Of a stretch of 64,000 nucleotides of DNA, positions 48,700-61,382 are shown piece by piece (the first letter of the stretch is position 1; each line of letters opens with the position of its first letter). The stretch is from Ooceraea biroi. Its lineage: Eukaryota > Arthropoda > Insecta > Hymenoptera > Formicidae. Below the pieces are notes generated by a model. It made no database searches, had not been told where the DNA came from, and worked only from the letters and a program-made list of their open reading frames with translations. The DNA lies in contig NC_039507.1 in the NCBI RefSeq assembly GCF_003672135.1, positions 4,975,624-5,039,623 on the forward strand, given 5' to 3'. A program made the translations under genes and the position numbers.

Positions 48700-49319
48700 T
48701 TTTTTAGAAATTTATTATGTTCGAATGTTCGAATAATCTGGACGTATCAAAAGGTATATTTATAATCTTAAAAGCTTACATTAGGTAACTCGAAAGTGCA
48801 ACAACAATATGACAGTTTGCAATAAAATTATAACGAGTAGTACAACAAAATGTGCATTAACAATCGTAGATATTAGAAATGAGATGGAGATCATTATGAA
48901 CAGTTCTTCTTTCGTTACATGAGGTATTAAACTGTCAACGTATTATAATTAAATCGCTTTCAACAATGAATCGATTATAATATTACGAGCTTTGTTTTTT
49001 TTAACATTTAACCGCTACTGATATTCATATTTAGAAAAACTTAATAAAATCCTTTTAATCAGATTTGTAATTAAGCTAGAAATGCAAACTTCCAATAAAT
49101 TGTTATAAACAATTAACTAAGATGGATAATGTTCCAAATTTTGTCGAATAATAATAACTGTAGCTTTTTTTGTAATAATGAGTTTTGCAAATTGATATAC
49201 GAATAATAAATGGAATGTCATTTAATATCAATGAAGCGTGCGATTCCTAATGCCATCAGGAACAATATTATTTAGTATATGAGCAATGTTAAAATTTGAT
49301 GATCAATACGAGTTTTATA
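48700..49319. other. Downstream region of the peroxidase-like gene
   Basis: AT-rich, without coding signal. It should include the 3' UTR of the peroxidase-like gene. Confidence 0.5.
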
Positions 49320-52300
49320 TCAAACGTCTGTCCTTTCCCTCCAAGCTGTAAAATCCATGGCTCCTTTTACATGAACTGTACAATTTGTCATATCATTCCT
49401 GAAATGTAAAATAAATATTTAATTAAATTGTTTCGAATTAACTATTGCTTAATATTATTATTTTCTCTTAAGATATTATTTAAACATATTATTATTTTCT
49501 CTTAAGGTATTTTAAAAATTGATAATAGTAGTTACAGAAAAGGATCTTTTAGGATAAAAGCTCTCGGTTGCATCCATTGTAGCCTATCGCCATTGTAACA
49601 TAAAATTTGCGCCATTGTACTTTTTCGTATCTCTTCCAACTGCTTCAGCGTGAATGAGCCAGGAGTATTTTTGTTTTCGTACCAATATCGATCACCTGTA
49701 TAAGAAGATTGCGACATGATAAAAGTATGAATGATTTGTATCAAACTAGCGGCATATAAAGCACGTTTTATTCACCGCATCTATTTGCACTTGCCTCACA
49801 TCCAAGTGAAATGAGGAAATGCAAAAATTAAAAATCAGATGTTCACTTTACATTAATGTGATTAAATAAATAATTAAATTGAACTAAACCATTAAACCAT
49901 TTGTTTTACATTTATTTCATTATATAAAATTGTTAATAAGAAAAAGTTACATTTACCTAAACGGATATTCCGAAATGTTCGTCCTAACAAGCACAGGAAC
50001 GTTGGTCCGAGAATGGAGTCAGGTACCGGTGCTTCCGAGAGTGCTCCAGTTACCAGATCAATGTCCTCTACGCTTCTAAGTTAAACAAAAATAAATCACC
50101 GGGATAGTAAAACTTGTAAAATATTCTACAAATCATTTTCGGTAGAAGCATAATATCAAATAATTACTGTAAGATTTTCTAATTTATCATAAATCGCAAA
50201 AAGATCACAAAAAGGATGCAAACTTAAATATGGCGATCTGTATTACTATGTCTCACCCTATATTTCATCTTACTTGTAGACTGCTCGAAGTTTCTCGATA
50301 GTATCTTTGGTCACCGTGCCTCTAAGATCCTGAAAGTCAGTGAGATCTGGCAGATCACAGAAACTTCGCCATCTGACGTAAGGCGGCAAGCCATGATCTC
50401 TTCCCTGCTGTATAATTTGCGCGGCGTAGTCCACGGCTACGTCGTTGGTTTTCCCATCGTGGAAGTAACGTTCCAAGAATATTTCGTTCAAGCCCGGAGG
50501 TAGAGGCTTCCTAGAATGTCCCGCTGTCGCGGAAATTAGATCTTGCATCCTAGATCGTCATTAAAACCAAGTTCTCATGGGACGAAGTGACAATAGATCT
50601 TAGAAAATTTAACAGTACACAATAGTGCAAGATTCTCCAAGACATCAGCGACTTGGAGAGACAAGAATCAATTGATTTATATGCGTTACTCGATTGAATG
50701 CAACGATATAAATTCTTCGTTGTTCTGTTTCGAATTTAGAATCTGCAGAAGAGTTTGATCTCGACTCTCCGCGTTGAATTTCATGAATGATTATGCGTGT
50801 TCGTAAAATTTCACAGGAAAGCGTCACTGCGACCGCGACGTGCCTTTCACTGATGTTACATACTTTTCCGCTACTAAAAAGTTTGCGCACGCCATTGTTC
50901 GTGCGAAGATGGAAGTATTCCGTGAACTTTTGTAAGATCGTGTCGAAGCTCGCATAATCCTTGCCCGCGCAGCTCACCTTCGCACACGATGATAGACTTT
51001 GATTTACAGGTAAACAAATTATTTCTTTAGCAATCTATAATGGATATTCGTTTTAAAGAAGCAGACTTGAACTCTGACTCTGAGAAGCGTCTTCCCCAGT
51101 GTAATATTGTTCTTTACATATTTTTTTTCTTTTTTATTAAAACGTATATCGTTACTGTTTCAAGAAAAAGTGAAAGGAATATTTAATAAAAAGCCAAGCT
51201 AATTTTATGAGAGCTGAAGAAGCGTTCGTGCACGCGATGTATGACAATAGTAATCATAGTTAAGCAATTTACCCGAGACAACGGCATTCCTCTATCGTTG
51301 TGAACTGTATTGCAAGGATTATGTCCCTGTTGGTGTGAGTGGAATCTCAATACGATAGAATACGAGATGTGCGGTTGCATTTCCCTTCACTCAAGACGAC
51401 TTCCCTTATCTTTTTAATGGTCCTGGGAGAGTGACAGGCAATGCATCGATTTCCATCTTAGGAAGACGCACATCTGGCTTTGATTGCCGGTATTGTGCAG
51501 TCTCTTTGAAGTGCAATTTAAGTAACATTCATCTCGCTCAACAGAGTATAAAATAAAAACGTCTTTACATCTTTAAAAAATGAAGTAGTTGTTAGGTAAC
51601 TCTGAATCGTGACCTAACAGACATAATATTTTCAAAGAGATGAAATCTTAATTATTGAGTAACTGTACGATAATAAGATGCAGTTTAAAAAATACGTGTG
51701 TCTTTCAATTGCATATTTGCTTAAAGATGATATATATGTTTGTCTCGAGTCCTCGTTAATAAAACGCGAATAAAATTATGTACGTGAGATGTAATCAATC
51801 AATATAACAATGATTACAAATCAGTCATTGTTAAAGTATATTTTGACATTATCGTATACCTGTTTTTATTAATATTGAGCTAAAATGTGAATAGTTTCTT
51901 TAATATTTAATAAACCATCGATATTTTCTGTTCTGTTCCATGCCTGAGCATCGCATAGTAAATTTTATTCGCAAATTCTGAAAATCGGGTTACGTTTTGA
52001 CTACGTATTCGAGTATTTTCAACTGACCTGTAGCTCCGACAATCAGCCGGTCGATCGCGCCAGCCTCGTAGAGCTCCTGCGGCGCATAGAAGGCCGACAG
52101 TAAGGACCTTTCGCCAGACTTTAACGACGATCGCGAGTCAACCAGGTCGAGGGTTTTCGGGGTCAGCGCGGCGACGAAGAAGAGCCCGGCTGATGCTGCC
52201 GAATTCGAGAGCGTCGCATCCACGCGACTGTCGTAGCCGCGAAAGTAGCCCTGCTGTGTTAAACGCAAGCCAAATCTGCGCACACGTAACAAAACGAGGG

Positions 52301-55300
52301 ATAACACACCCTAAACAGGGACAAGTTATACATTGGCGAATGCGGGGGTCGAAGCAACATGATACAATTTCAATACGTTGTCCCTTGCACGATGTATTGT
52401 ACAGTTTGGCGCCGTTCAAACATCAATCAGATAAATTTGTTACATTTACAAAGTTGTCGATCCATGTCGGTAAAGCGTTTGTTCAATCGGAATTACGAGT
52501 AGGGACATTGCACAAGTCGATTCGGAAAGGGCACCGGTCCGATTGAGTCAGCGGTAGAAAAATGATTGTCGAGGCATCGCGTCGTATGAAAAAGAACAAT
52601 AGAAGAGATAACTCGCGCTGTAGGAGTTGTTGGACATGTTGTTACGTAAAATATGGTTTAATACGCGTGTGTGCCATTGGAAATCCCTCTTTTCGTATTC
52701 TAATGCTATCCAGTTTTATCTCCCATCGCGTATTACATTAGCTATTACAATTGCTTCTCGCAAAAGACGGTTACAAGAAGCTGCGCTGAACGCTAAATGG
52801 AGCCATCAGAATGTAATGTCAGTTCAACTTATGAAACAGCAACGATTAGAAATGATAGATTCTCTTATGAAGTTATTGCATCACACGCACTGTGTTACAG
52901 CTCGAATCAGCGTCGAACAACACGATGCTGATACAACTACTGCGCGATACACGATAGCGAGATGCGAGGTGTTTCAATCAGCGCGATGTAACGTATCTCT
53001 TTGATTTTGCCACAAACGCTTACACGAAAACGTTACATCATAGTCGTAGTGATAAAAGATTTTTCGTGCTTTACATTCACATTTTTTTTTTTTCATGAAC
53101 AATGTGCGATTGCGAAAACGTTACATACTTATCGAGGACTCTCTCTCCTAGGATGACGGGCAGAAACTCGTTGTAAGTCATATGCTGCATCTCGGCGATG
53201 ACGATCCTCCTCGCTTCTTGGTACAATCTTTCGTCATTCCAGTGTGGATTCAGCCGCTCCAGTTCCGCAGCCACCCGATTGTGCTCTCGTAAGAATAGCA
53301 CGTGCATCAGAGTAAGGCCCGGATTCTCGTTTACTCTGGAATCGCCGCTGAAGAAACACGGGAATGCTTTATTCACGCTCCTACAGCTCTCGTATTTCGG
53401 CGAGGCCATCGGTAAGTTCTTTCTCTGCGTATTTAGTAGACCGCTCTTGCCCGATCGTAAAGTCTTGGCTGTCTCCTCAGAATTACCGTAAAGCGGTGAC
53501 AGATCTAGATACGAAGTCGCTTGATTGATCTGCTGTCGTGGGCCCAATTTGCAACCCTGAAATCAATAATGTCTAACATACAAGCGAACCTTCCATATAA
53601 TAATACTATTTTAATTGAATTTTTATACTATGCGATATAGAATCTCTTCGTATTTTATTTATTTCAGATTTTATTTATAATCTCATTATATTTTATATAT
53701 ATTTCATATTTTGATAGGAATTTTCTAATCATAGAGATGCATCAAGTCTGGTTTAAAAATTATCATAATTAATCAAACTTGATGTACGAAAGCGTTTTTT
53801 CATGAAAAATAAAAACTAAGATAATTTTTCTTAAATTTTTTGTGATTTAATGAAAGTGAGTCTATGAAATTTGCTATTTCACTCCGAATGCCAGGTAGCA
53901 TCGTTAAAATTTATATTTGAAAGGATACATTGGATGAAGTAGCATCATTAAAATTTATATTTGAAAGGATACATTGGATTATGCGCTAAACTGTCAATTT
54001 GCAATAAAACTTTCACTTTCTTACTTACTGTCATTCTGGTAGACTTTGAAGAATACTTATATTTTGATTTATGTTCAGTTTTCTATAGAGAGGCTAATTA
54101 TTACTTAATACGTGTGCCACACTATTTTGAAATATTAATAAATATTATATATTATCCACGTATCATTTATTAACTATATGAATACTTAATTTTTACATCC
54201 TTCACACAATATAATGAGTAAAATACTACTCCTCAAACTAATCTTCAAACCTGTAGCAGTGACAGCATAATCCTTATATACCTCTCAGAAGGTACTGAAA
54301 AATGCCTGGACCGAAGTTCTTGCGCAATAATGTTAGAAATCGCTAGACGTTGATACTTCTGAGAGGGATGTTTCAGACATTACATAGAATCCTAATCTCA
54401 ATTACTTGTAACGAATTCCCTGGATGCGGTGCTGATCTCGAATACTCCATGCATCCGACCGGTCGCTCCGCGCGGATCGGGAAACACTCTGGATGAAAAT
54501 TCTCGTAATCGACGTCGCAGCACTTGAGCCTCGCGCCGTCCGGCAATTCCATCCTGGGCGTGTGTGCTAGATCGTGAGCGAGGAACTGACTGAAAAGCGC
54601 GGTGAGCGCCATCAGATACGGATGCTTAAGGTCCAATCCGCCAGAATGTACCTTCATGGAGACCTCCCTCGCGCTCGGTAGCCTCATGCGTGGTAATGAG
54701 ACACCGTCCTCGTACTCCGGCGGTAAGAATCTCACGTAAGCCTCTAACGCTGCGCCCCACGTTGGGTGCAACGGGTTGTTGCAGCGGCCGTTGTGGGTCC
54801 TGTAACGGATGTCCGCCTTCTTGCACTCGGATATCAGCCGCAGGAAGCTGGGCGAGTCGGGACAGAGGACGGCGGCCACCGTCGGCAGCACCGAGGACGC
54901 CTGTTCCGACGACATGTTGAGCGCCTCCACGAGCATCACCGCCATCGTCTCGATCCGCAGGGCCCTCCTCGAGAGATTCTGCGCGCCCTCGGTCATCTCG
55001 TGGGACGCCCCGAGAAACCAGGACGGCGAACCTCGGCTCAGATGCGTCCGGGAGTTCAGGATCGCCCGTTCCGCCTGGCTGTACCTCTCCATCGAAAGAT
55101 TCGTGCGCTTACCCAGATCCAGCAGCATCCTGGGTGGCAAGGTCGTAGCACCAGCGAGTGTCATTAGAGCGAGGAATCTGCGGATCGGAATCTAAAGATA
55201 GAAAACACCCACTTACCCATGCATAACCGAGTACCGAGTCACGGCACACGGTGCGGTTACGCCTTCGAGAGCCGAGATGCGCTCTTGTGTGAAGACACTT

Positions 55301-57780
55301 GGGTGTCTTCCCGCATGGTACAGCGTATGGTACAGCGGGCATCACTCATTGTTACCCAATAATCGTTATGCAAATTCGATGACTGCGTTATTATCTAACT
55401 TGGCGTCAGACGCGATACGATCAATCATCGGCAGCGACAATTGCAAGAATGAGAGGTACGCCGTGATGCTGCCAGGACCTACATCCGCATCGCAAATGGA
55501 ACGAGATGAATGCCAACGAGAGCAGCCAGCTCAACCAGCTTATCACGAACTCGTGCAAATTTTAAGGTCATCGTCGCTATATAGCGATCCCTATCGATCC
55601 ACATTACAGATCGGCCGCGTTCGGTTCGTTCCATTAGTATAATGTTACGCGCTTCGCTATTGTTAGCACCCGATTTCGCCGTCTGCATCTCTACGAGACC
55701 GATAAAATCTTATTGAAGTCACGTATATACGCGGTGATGGCTAACCGCGCGCATCTAGAGGAGCGTGATTTCGCGTAATTTGCCTCGTACAAGACGGCAA
55801 AACTGATCGGCACGTGACATCAATGGCTAGACTATAAACATGTTTCGCAATTTATCGCACCGAATCCATCGCAATGAACCCTGGAGACCTTGTCTGCGTG
55901 ATGGCATTTCTCCGCGCCGCCAGGTACTGGAAACATTGGAAGCATTGTTCACGGTTGCGTTTACCGCAAATTCATTCACTAACTCCAGGCGTCCGCCTCG
56001 GGCCGATTTATATATCAACCGAAGACCGTTGTGCCAGTTTTTGCAATGCGGTATAAGGTCGGAGCAGACCTGAGCGGCCTCACGAGCAGGAGGTCGACTG
56101 GGGCTGACATTTAGGATCCTTCCTGGTTCTTTTGTGACTGCTTTACGTAATCTCCTCTATTCCCATGATTAGCGTTCGCGTGTATCGATGGAAACAATCG
56201 CTTCGCTACGTGGTGGATCGATCACTTTCAACCGATTATGCTTGAACCGTTAATCTCCTTATTGACCCGGAACTCCGACCGTCGTGTTGCTGGAACATGA
56301 GCATGCACTTTGCGAGCGCGCGAGGAAGACGATCGCGCCGATGCGATGTGAAGAATCGATAGAATCTCGACAGGATAAATTACATAATTATATCGCATTA
56401 CAAAATTATCGGCGTGATGGATATCCCTTCTGCGGTAAACAACCGTACGGAGATCGTTAAGTATCATCATCGCGCTTCTCCGTGTCCCCATGACATTACA
56501 AATTTATTATTCAATTTTTTTAGTTACTTTGCACCTTTAAGTTTGAGACTCGCGATTAGTTAAAATTTAACATTTAAATATCATTTTCTACTTGCTTTAA
56601 AGGTATTATTTTTAGTTCTTTCTTGATATCAATTTTTCTAATGTTTATTACTGCGATTAAACAGTGCGCGATAAATTTTGAGTGATCGCGTATATCCTCA
56701 TCTACTCAGAATGATCAGAGGGACCGCAATTTAGATTATTATGTCACATACATATATATTGAATGAAAATACGCTAATGTGCTGACATGATGATGATGTA
56801 TGGAGTGTATAATAACTCCCTTTGCCTTATGCAATGGATTATAATTATAAAGCAATTAGTTTCGTGTCATTCACGCGAGACGAAATTACGCATTAATTTG
56901 TATAGACCTGAACGATCCCACACAGCGTAATCGTTAACCTTTGATGAAGTAATGAGCCGAGAGAAATGCACCCGACCAGCGAGAACAGACTCGTCATCTC
57001 GCGATTTGAGATTTCAACGCAACGTCGCGCTCGCGAAGTGAATTTCATAACGCTACCATTTTACTGTTTATGATCATCGGGATAGAACGTACAAGTTAAT
57101 TACCCGATGTGTAACAACCCACGCTCAATCAACCCCTGGTTTTGAAACCCGGTTAACGATCTTACGAAACTCTATACTGGGAAAATATTCACTTACATAA
57201 GTATTGTTTCTGCACGCAGTTTCACGTTCTATATGTTATACAGAAAGCAAGTTCCTCTTTCGTGATGATGAACTCAATCAGTCAGTCAATTACGGAGTAA
57301 TGTCACGCTGGCACATGAATAACGAATTATTCACGTATTATTTTGAACCAGATCTTACACAGTTGATTATTTATTTGAGTAAAGGAAGCAAAATCCGACT
57401 TACCGAATTATTTACTTGCTCGTAACAATTATCGATTTTCATTAACTATTTTTTATTTAATATTTAATAAAACAGAAATGATAGGTGAATATACTTTATT
57501 GAAGTATTATAAATTACTTTAATTGGAGCTTTATCACTGTGTTTTGATACACGCAAATAATTACATTATTCACAAGCAGTGACAAATATTCAATCGTGAG
57601 CTATATTATACATCATTTTTTGCACCACAAGTAGAAATCTTTTAAATCGATTCTGTAATTCAATCGTTACATCTCTGTTTTTCGCGAGAGCATGCAATGT
57701 ATCATTGAGATATCCACTCACCGCGATACGAAGATGAGCGGGCCGCTGGTGCCGGTGTTTCTTCTCGCCGGGGTCGACAT
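49320..57780 (-). CDS. Animal heme-peroxidase family protein, probable pseudo-peroxidase
   Basis: Reconstructed as eight exons, 703 residues: 57780-57722, 55177-54406, 53556-53129, 52275-52028, 50523-50274, 50072-49957, 49695-49536 and 49398-49320. Phases agree at all junctions. Exon 1 (MSTPARRNTG...) joined to exon 2 gives a hydrophobic segment (about residues 14-32, PLIFVS then RFLALMTLAG) that would act as signal peptide or anchor. The conserved scaffold is clear: QFLAHDL (217-223, distal His221), TSYLDLSPLYG (291-301, calcium-site Asp295), SRVNENPG (350-357, catalytic Arg351 and Glu354), LREHNRVA, IIQQGRDHGLPPY and GRTFRNIRLGDRYWYE. The Asp before the distal His, which links to heme in myeloperoxidase, is Ala220. 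The segment that should read FRFGH with the proximal ligand is GLFFVAA (450-456), and there is no His between 402 and 505. It is likely secreted, with altered or no peroxidase activity. Exons 2-8 are firm; exon 1 is less certain. Confidence 0.9.
49452..49513. repeat. 34 bp tandem duplication in a peroxidase-gene intron
   Basis: Two copies of a unit starting atattattattttctctta, 34 bases apart, in the short intron before the last exon. Confidence 0.75.
50524..52027. other. Intron of the peroxidase-like gene
   Basis: No exon seen. A weak alternative acceptor at about 50550 (ctag) would put a stop immediately in frame, so the acceptor at 50524-50525 is preferred. The frame at 50645-50977 has no family features. 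Confidence 0.6.
52276..53128. other. Intron of the peroxidase-like gene
   Basis: The intron starts gtatgt and ends gcgcag. The frame at 52627-53004 (+) has no recognised homology. Confidence 0.6.
53557..54405. other. Intron of the peroxidase-like gene
   Basis: AT-rich intron containing a 44 bp tandem duplication (53895-53979). No coding signal. Confidence 0.6.
53895..53979. repeat. 44 bp tandem duplication
   Basis: Two copies of a unit that begins gtagcatc and ends with ggatacattggat, 44 bases apart, with one G/A difference. Confidence 0.85.
55178..57721. other. First intron of the peroxidase-like gene
   Basis: Starts gtgagt at 57721 and ends cgcag at 55178. A tempting ATG at about 55220 (MHG) is followed at once by TAA in frame. 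A different acceptor at 55192 does not fit the phase of exon 1. No other gene found in this 2.5 kb. Confidence 0.5.
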
Positions 57781-58968
57781 TTCTCCGGCGACAATTGCGC
57801 GCGATATCCCCGCGGTGTAAGGATCGGGTCCTGTATTTAATCTACACAGTAGTATTCATCTGCCTCAAGAGTGATTTCACAAGAGCCGCACGCGCGCAAG
57901 CGTGGTGTGCGGCGACGCGCGAGAACGCACGGCGGTAAACCTGAAACTGAGAGCGATGCTCGGCGCGCAAACGAAAGTAAAACCCGGAGCCTCCGTTCGG
58001 CCTATCTCGGAGTGGGGTCCAGCCAGGATCGCAGCAACGTCTGGTATCAATGGTGGCACGGTGGTGTCATAGAATAATACGTAAACGCGACTGGTAAAGG
58101 TGCACCGGTGCGGCTGCCGGATCGGTATTATAATATTAAAACGGGACCAAGGTTCGCCTTGTCTCGGCTACGTTATTGGAAATCGCGCGTTCTGTTTCAA
58201 GGCCCGAGACTCGGTCTTTCGCACTTTCGTGCATGCAACGCGATATGCGTGGACCGCGCGTATTCTTTTGCATAATGCTATAACAGTAGGCATCGCAGCG
58301 CCGTTGCGCTATGTTAATTGACGTGCACGCACGGGCTTGACTGCGACGCGCAGCTTAAGATTCCTCGGGATGACACCATCCGTGATTCATTCGGATTTTG
58401 CGATAGCACGCGTTCCCCCCTGCTGGCCCCTTTCTCCGTGTGTGGATCAACGACGGAATGGTCATCGGCAATAAATCGTGCGAATATGTCGCGCGTGGGA
58501 CGAAACGGCTATTCTCTCACGTGTACCTCTCAACAGCTATTCTGTCTCACGCTGTACCCCTCGAAAGATTTCTCTTAACGTTCGCACCTTTCTCACCTTG
58601 AAATTAAAAACGGAAAGAAGAAACGGAATGATTTAGCACAATTTAGCAAAATATACATATGGTTTTTCTCTTTGCGTTACTTGTATATACAGAATTTGTA
58701 TTACTCTGAGATTAGCTCGTCCGATTACTGAGATTTTTGAATAGAAGATGCTTCTTGCACGTAATTACTGTGAATAGATGCATTTTTTAGGAAGCAATGA
58801 ACATATTATACATTTATTCACGTGTTACTTTTCTATGTGTGTTACCCATTATATATCTTCTTTGTTCCTGAAGCGTATAATCTTATCAAGTGTACAGAAA
58901 TTACTTGTAATCTTGTCGTCACAATAACTATAATTGTATGCTTAAATTTCTTTTTACATGATTACATC
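57781..58968. promoter_or_regulatory. CpG-rich upstream region of the peroxidase-like gene
   Basis: 57780-58560 is richer in GC and CpG than its surroundings and lies directly upstream of the proposed first exon, as expected of a promoter and 5' UTR. No specific factor sites are claimed. Its far end should include the 3' UTR of PRPF3. Confidence 0.4.
58813..58818 (-). terminator. Candidate poly(A) signal of PRPF3
   Basis: AATAAA on the - strand, about 150 bases after the PRPF3 stop codon. Prediction only. Confidence 0.35.
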
Positions 58969-61382
58969 TTAGGAGCGTACATCATCCGTGTTATCGAGCA
59001 CCGCGCCACTGTAAGCGAGGTCCCAATAATGTTCCACCTGATGCTTCTTGAAGTGCTCCCGGGCCATTTTCTCGATCGGGCACACTTTGAACTTAATCTC
59101 CCCGAAATGACGCTGCTTGGTTGTTCCCTCCCAAACGAGAACGCACTTGTTCGACACATTGTTCCCGTCATTGTCCTTCACTATGTCCTCCTCCCATTTA
59201 ATGCGATGCATCATCAGTCGTTTGTATTTGGCCAACTGTTTCGTCCCACCTTCCACCACGACAACGTTACAGTCCCGGAACAACATCACGCAACCGGTAA
59301 GGTAAAGTTGCTTCGCGTTCGTCTCTACTTTGAACTTTTTCGAAGCATTGTTGATGAGATCACGTATTCTGCAAAGATATTTATTAATTATATTTTTCAT
59401 ATTTATAAAATGTGATATTTACACAGAAAATTTACTTGTAACGTGCATGTAATAGTCACCTGTAAACAGAAACGTGTACGCCAAGACTGGTGTCTTCCTT
59501 GAGTTTCCTCGCCTTCTTCTCGCGACGCTGATCGGCAGTGAGTCTCCGTGCCGCATTCGCGTCCTCGTGGGCCTTCAATCTCTTAGCCATTTGCTGTCGA
59601 ACGTGAGCTTCGATTTTCGTAGGATCCTGCACCGCCTCGGTCCCCAAAACTCGCATCAGATTCGAGATCCGCAATTTTGGCTCCGGTGGAGGCTCCAGGC
59701 CTAATCGGATCTTCTCCTGCTCTTCCTTCCACGTCTCCCGCCTGTTCTGCCTCCTCAATTTCTTACGCTCTTTCTTCGTGAGAAACACAGGCATGTATAT
59801 TGGCTTCAGGGGATCCGCTGTAATAATAATCGGATTATTAAATTTTTAAATTAAATTAAATTATCAAATTTTATTTATTGCGTATCAATAATAAAAATAA
59901 TGAAAGATCGTACTCGGCGGCCGTATTTGCGTTGGGTGCTCCACTAGATTGGTAATGGTCGAACTCTTAATTGCCGTGGATTCAGTTTCGTTCACATATC
60001 CGCCCGTCAATATGACAGAATCCCACCACTCTATGTTAGGCACGTCCTCCGAGAGAGCCTCCGTCTTAGGCGCAATCAGAGCTAACTTGGTCGCCGAACT
60101 AATTCCGGTTTTCCTAGCGATTTGACTAATCTCATTTTGCAATTTCTCTAACTGCATCTTCATGCGCATTCTCTCAGCTAGCTGCTGGAATTTCCCCGGT
60201 TCGTGAAACTTCAGCGAACGCTTGCCGCGCATCGATGGCTTCACTCCTATTCTCGTGTCGAAGAAGTGGGTGTCCTGTATCTCCTCAGGGCCCTTTGACT
60301 CTTGCAGCTGAGCCTTGAACTCCTCCCTCTTCTTCGCGCGTATATTGGCTTTCAGTGTAGGCACTACTTGAGTAAGTTGCACTTCCTTCCCCGTTATGTC
60401 CACCGTTCTCCCAGACTCGTCCAGAATTAAGGGAGTCGGCTTGTCCGGTACGTTGACGTTACCAAGTAATCCTGAGTTCAGTTTATTTCTTATCTGCGCT
60501 TGCAGCGCAGCTATCTTCCGCGCTTTATCCGAATCCGTCTTGCTTAATAGGCCCTGATTGTACATGCTTCCTACTGTCGGCAATGCATCACGACCCTTAA
60601 ACAAGGGTTTTGCTGAAGCGTCTTCTTGCTTTATTGCTTTCAAAGCTCTTTTCCTTTCTTCAATTTCTTTTTGTGCGTTAGCCATCATTTGCCTTATCTA
60701 GTAAAACGAGATTTTAATAAATTCTGATTTCAAGAACATTTAAAATTATAATCACAGAAACAGAAGAATGCTGTATTTTAATATCTTACCTTATCTGCAG
60801 AGAGTTGTGTCTCTATGGGTTTCTCGGTTTTTGCCTCATCGTCCCTGAATCTAGATTTCTTTGCGTCTTTGTCTTTATCCTTATCTTCAGGATGAGACCG
60901 CTTCTTACTTTTTTGCGCTGCCTTAGTATCATCGTATATTGTGAATATTTTTTCCGTTAATTTTGTAGCCTTCATGTCTTCTAACAACGCTGATAATTTA
61001 TCTATAATTCCAAAAAAAGAAAGTACATGTGTTAAGTTTTGCAACTCAATATTAATATGTATGTATGCATACGGAATTTATTTTTTAATACTAATAAAAA
61101 TTGTAGAGGATACACTGATGCATATGTAATTAAACAATAAACATAATAATAATAAGTCAGTAAAAGCCAAATATACAATTAATAGTGCACATAAATTTTG
61201 TTACAAAAAGTGAGAATTTTATTTAAAAACTAACCTGCTGTTTTACGTTTATCATAGCCAGAAGTGATACAATTCACAGCAGTTGTAACGATTGCTGGTT
61301 CGCTAAACCCGAGAAATTTGTGCACCGCTTTCTCGATCTGCGGCTTCATCTCGTCGATTTCCTTTCTCGTTAAATACGACAT
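58969..61382 (-). CDS. PRPF3: U4/U6 small nuclear ribonucleoprotein Prp3
   Basis: Complete five-exon gene, 633 residues: exons 61382-61235, 61001-60790, 60697-59914, 59817-59460 and 59368-58969, with agreeing phases. The N-terminal 75 residues (MSYLTRKEIDEMKPQIEKA...KFLGFSEPAIV) match the PWI-like fold of Prp3. A Lys/Asp-rich linker follows (KDKDKDAKKSRF). The central PRP3 region holds RIGVKPSMRGKRSLKFHEPG and NIEWWDS. MPVFLTKKERKKLRRQNR leads into the basic helical part with PPPEPKLRISNLMRVLG. The last exon is the C-terminal ferredoxin-like RNA-binding domain (LTGCVMLF, NVVVVEGG, FKVCPIEKMAREHFKKH). Prp3 is a core component of the U4/U6.U5 tri-snRNP and binds U4/U6 RNA before spliceosome activation. 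The start is the only Met at the head of the conserved N-terminus. Confidence 0.96.

Noticed and set aside
50541..50555. Acceptor ctag at about 50550 for the fifth peroxidase exon
   Set aside because: In the required phase it reads a stop (TAA) after three codons. The acceptor ending at 50524 gives GATAGHSRKPLPPG in frame.
54766..55195. Long + strand frames opposite the second peroxidase exon
   Set aside because: GC-rich antisense shadows of the conserved peroxidase coding sequence.
57722..57780. First peroxidase exon joined to the acceptor at 55192
   Set aside because: That acceptor shifts the frame and gives a stop within nine codons. The acceptor at 55178 keeps the frame open.
58822..59415. 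197-codon frame on + opposite PRPF3
   Set aside because: Antisense shadow of the last PRPF3 exon, which has clear homology on the other strand.
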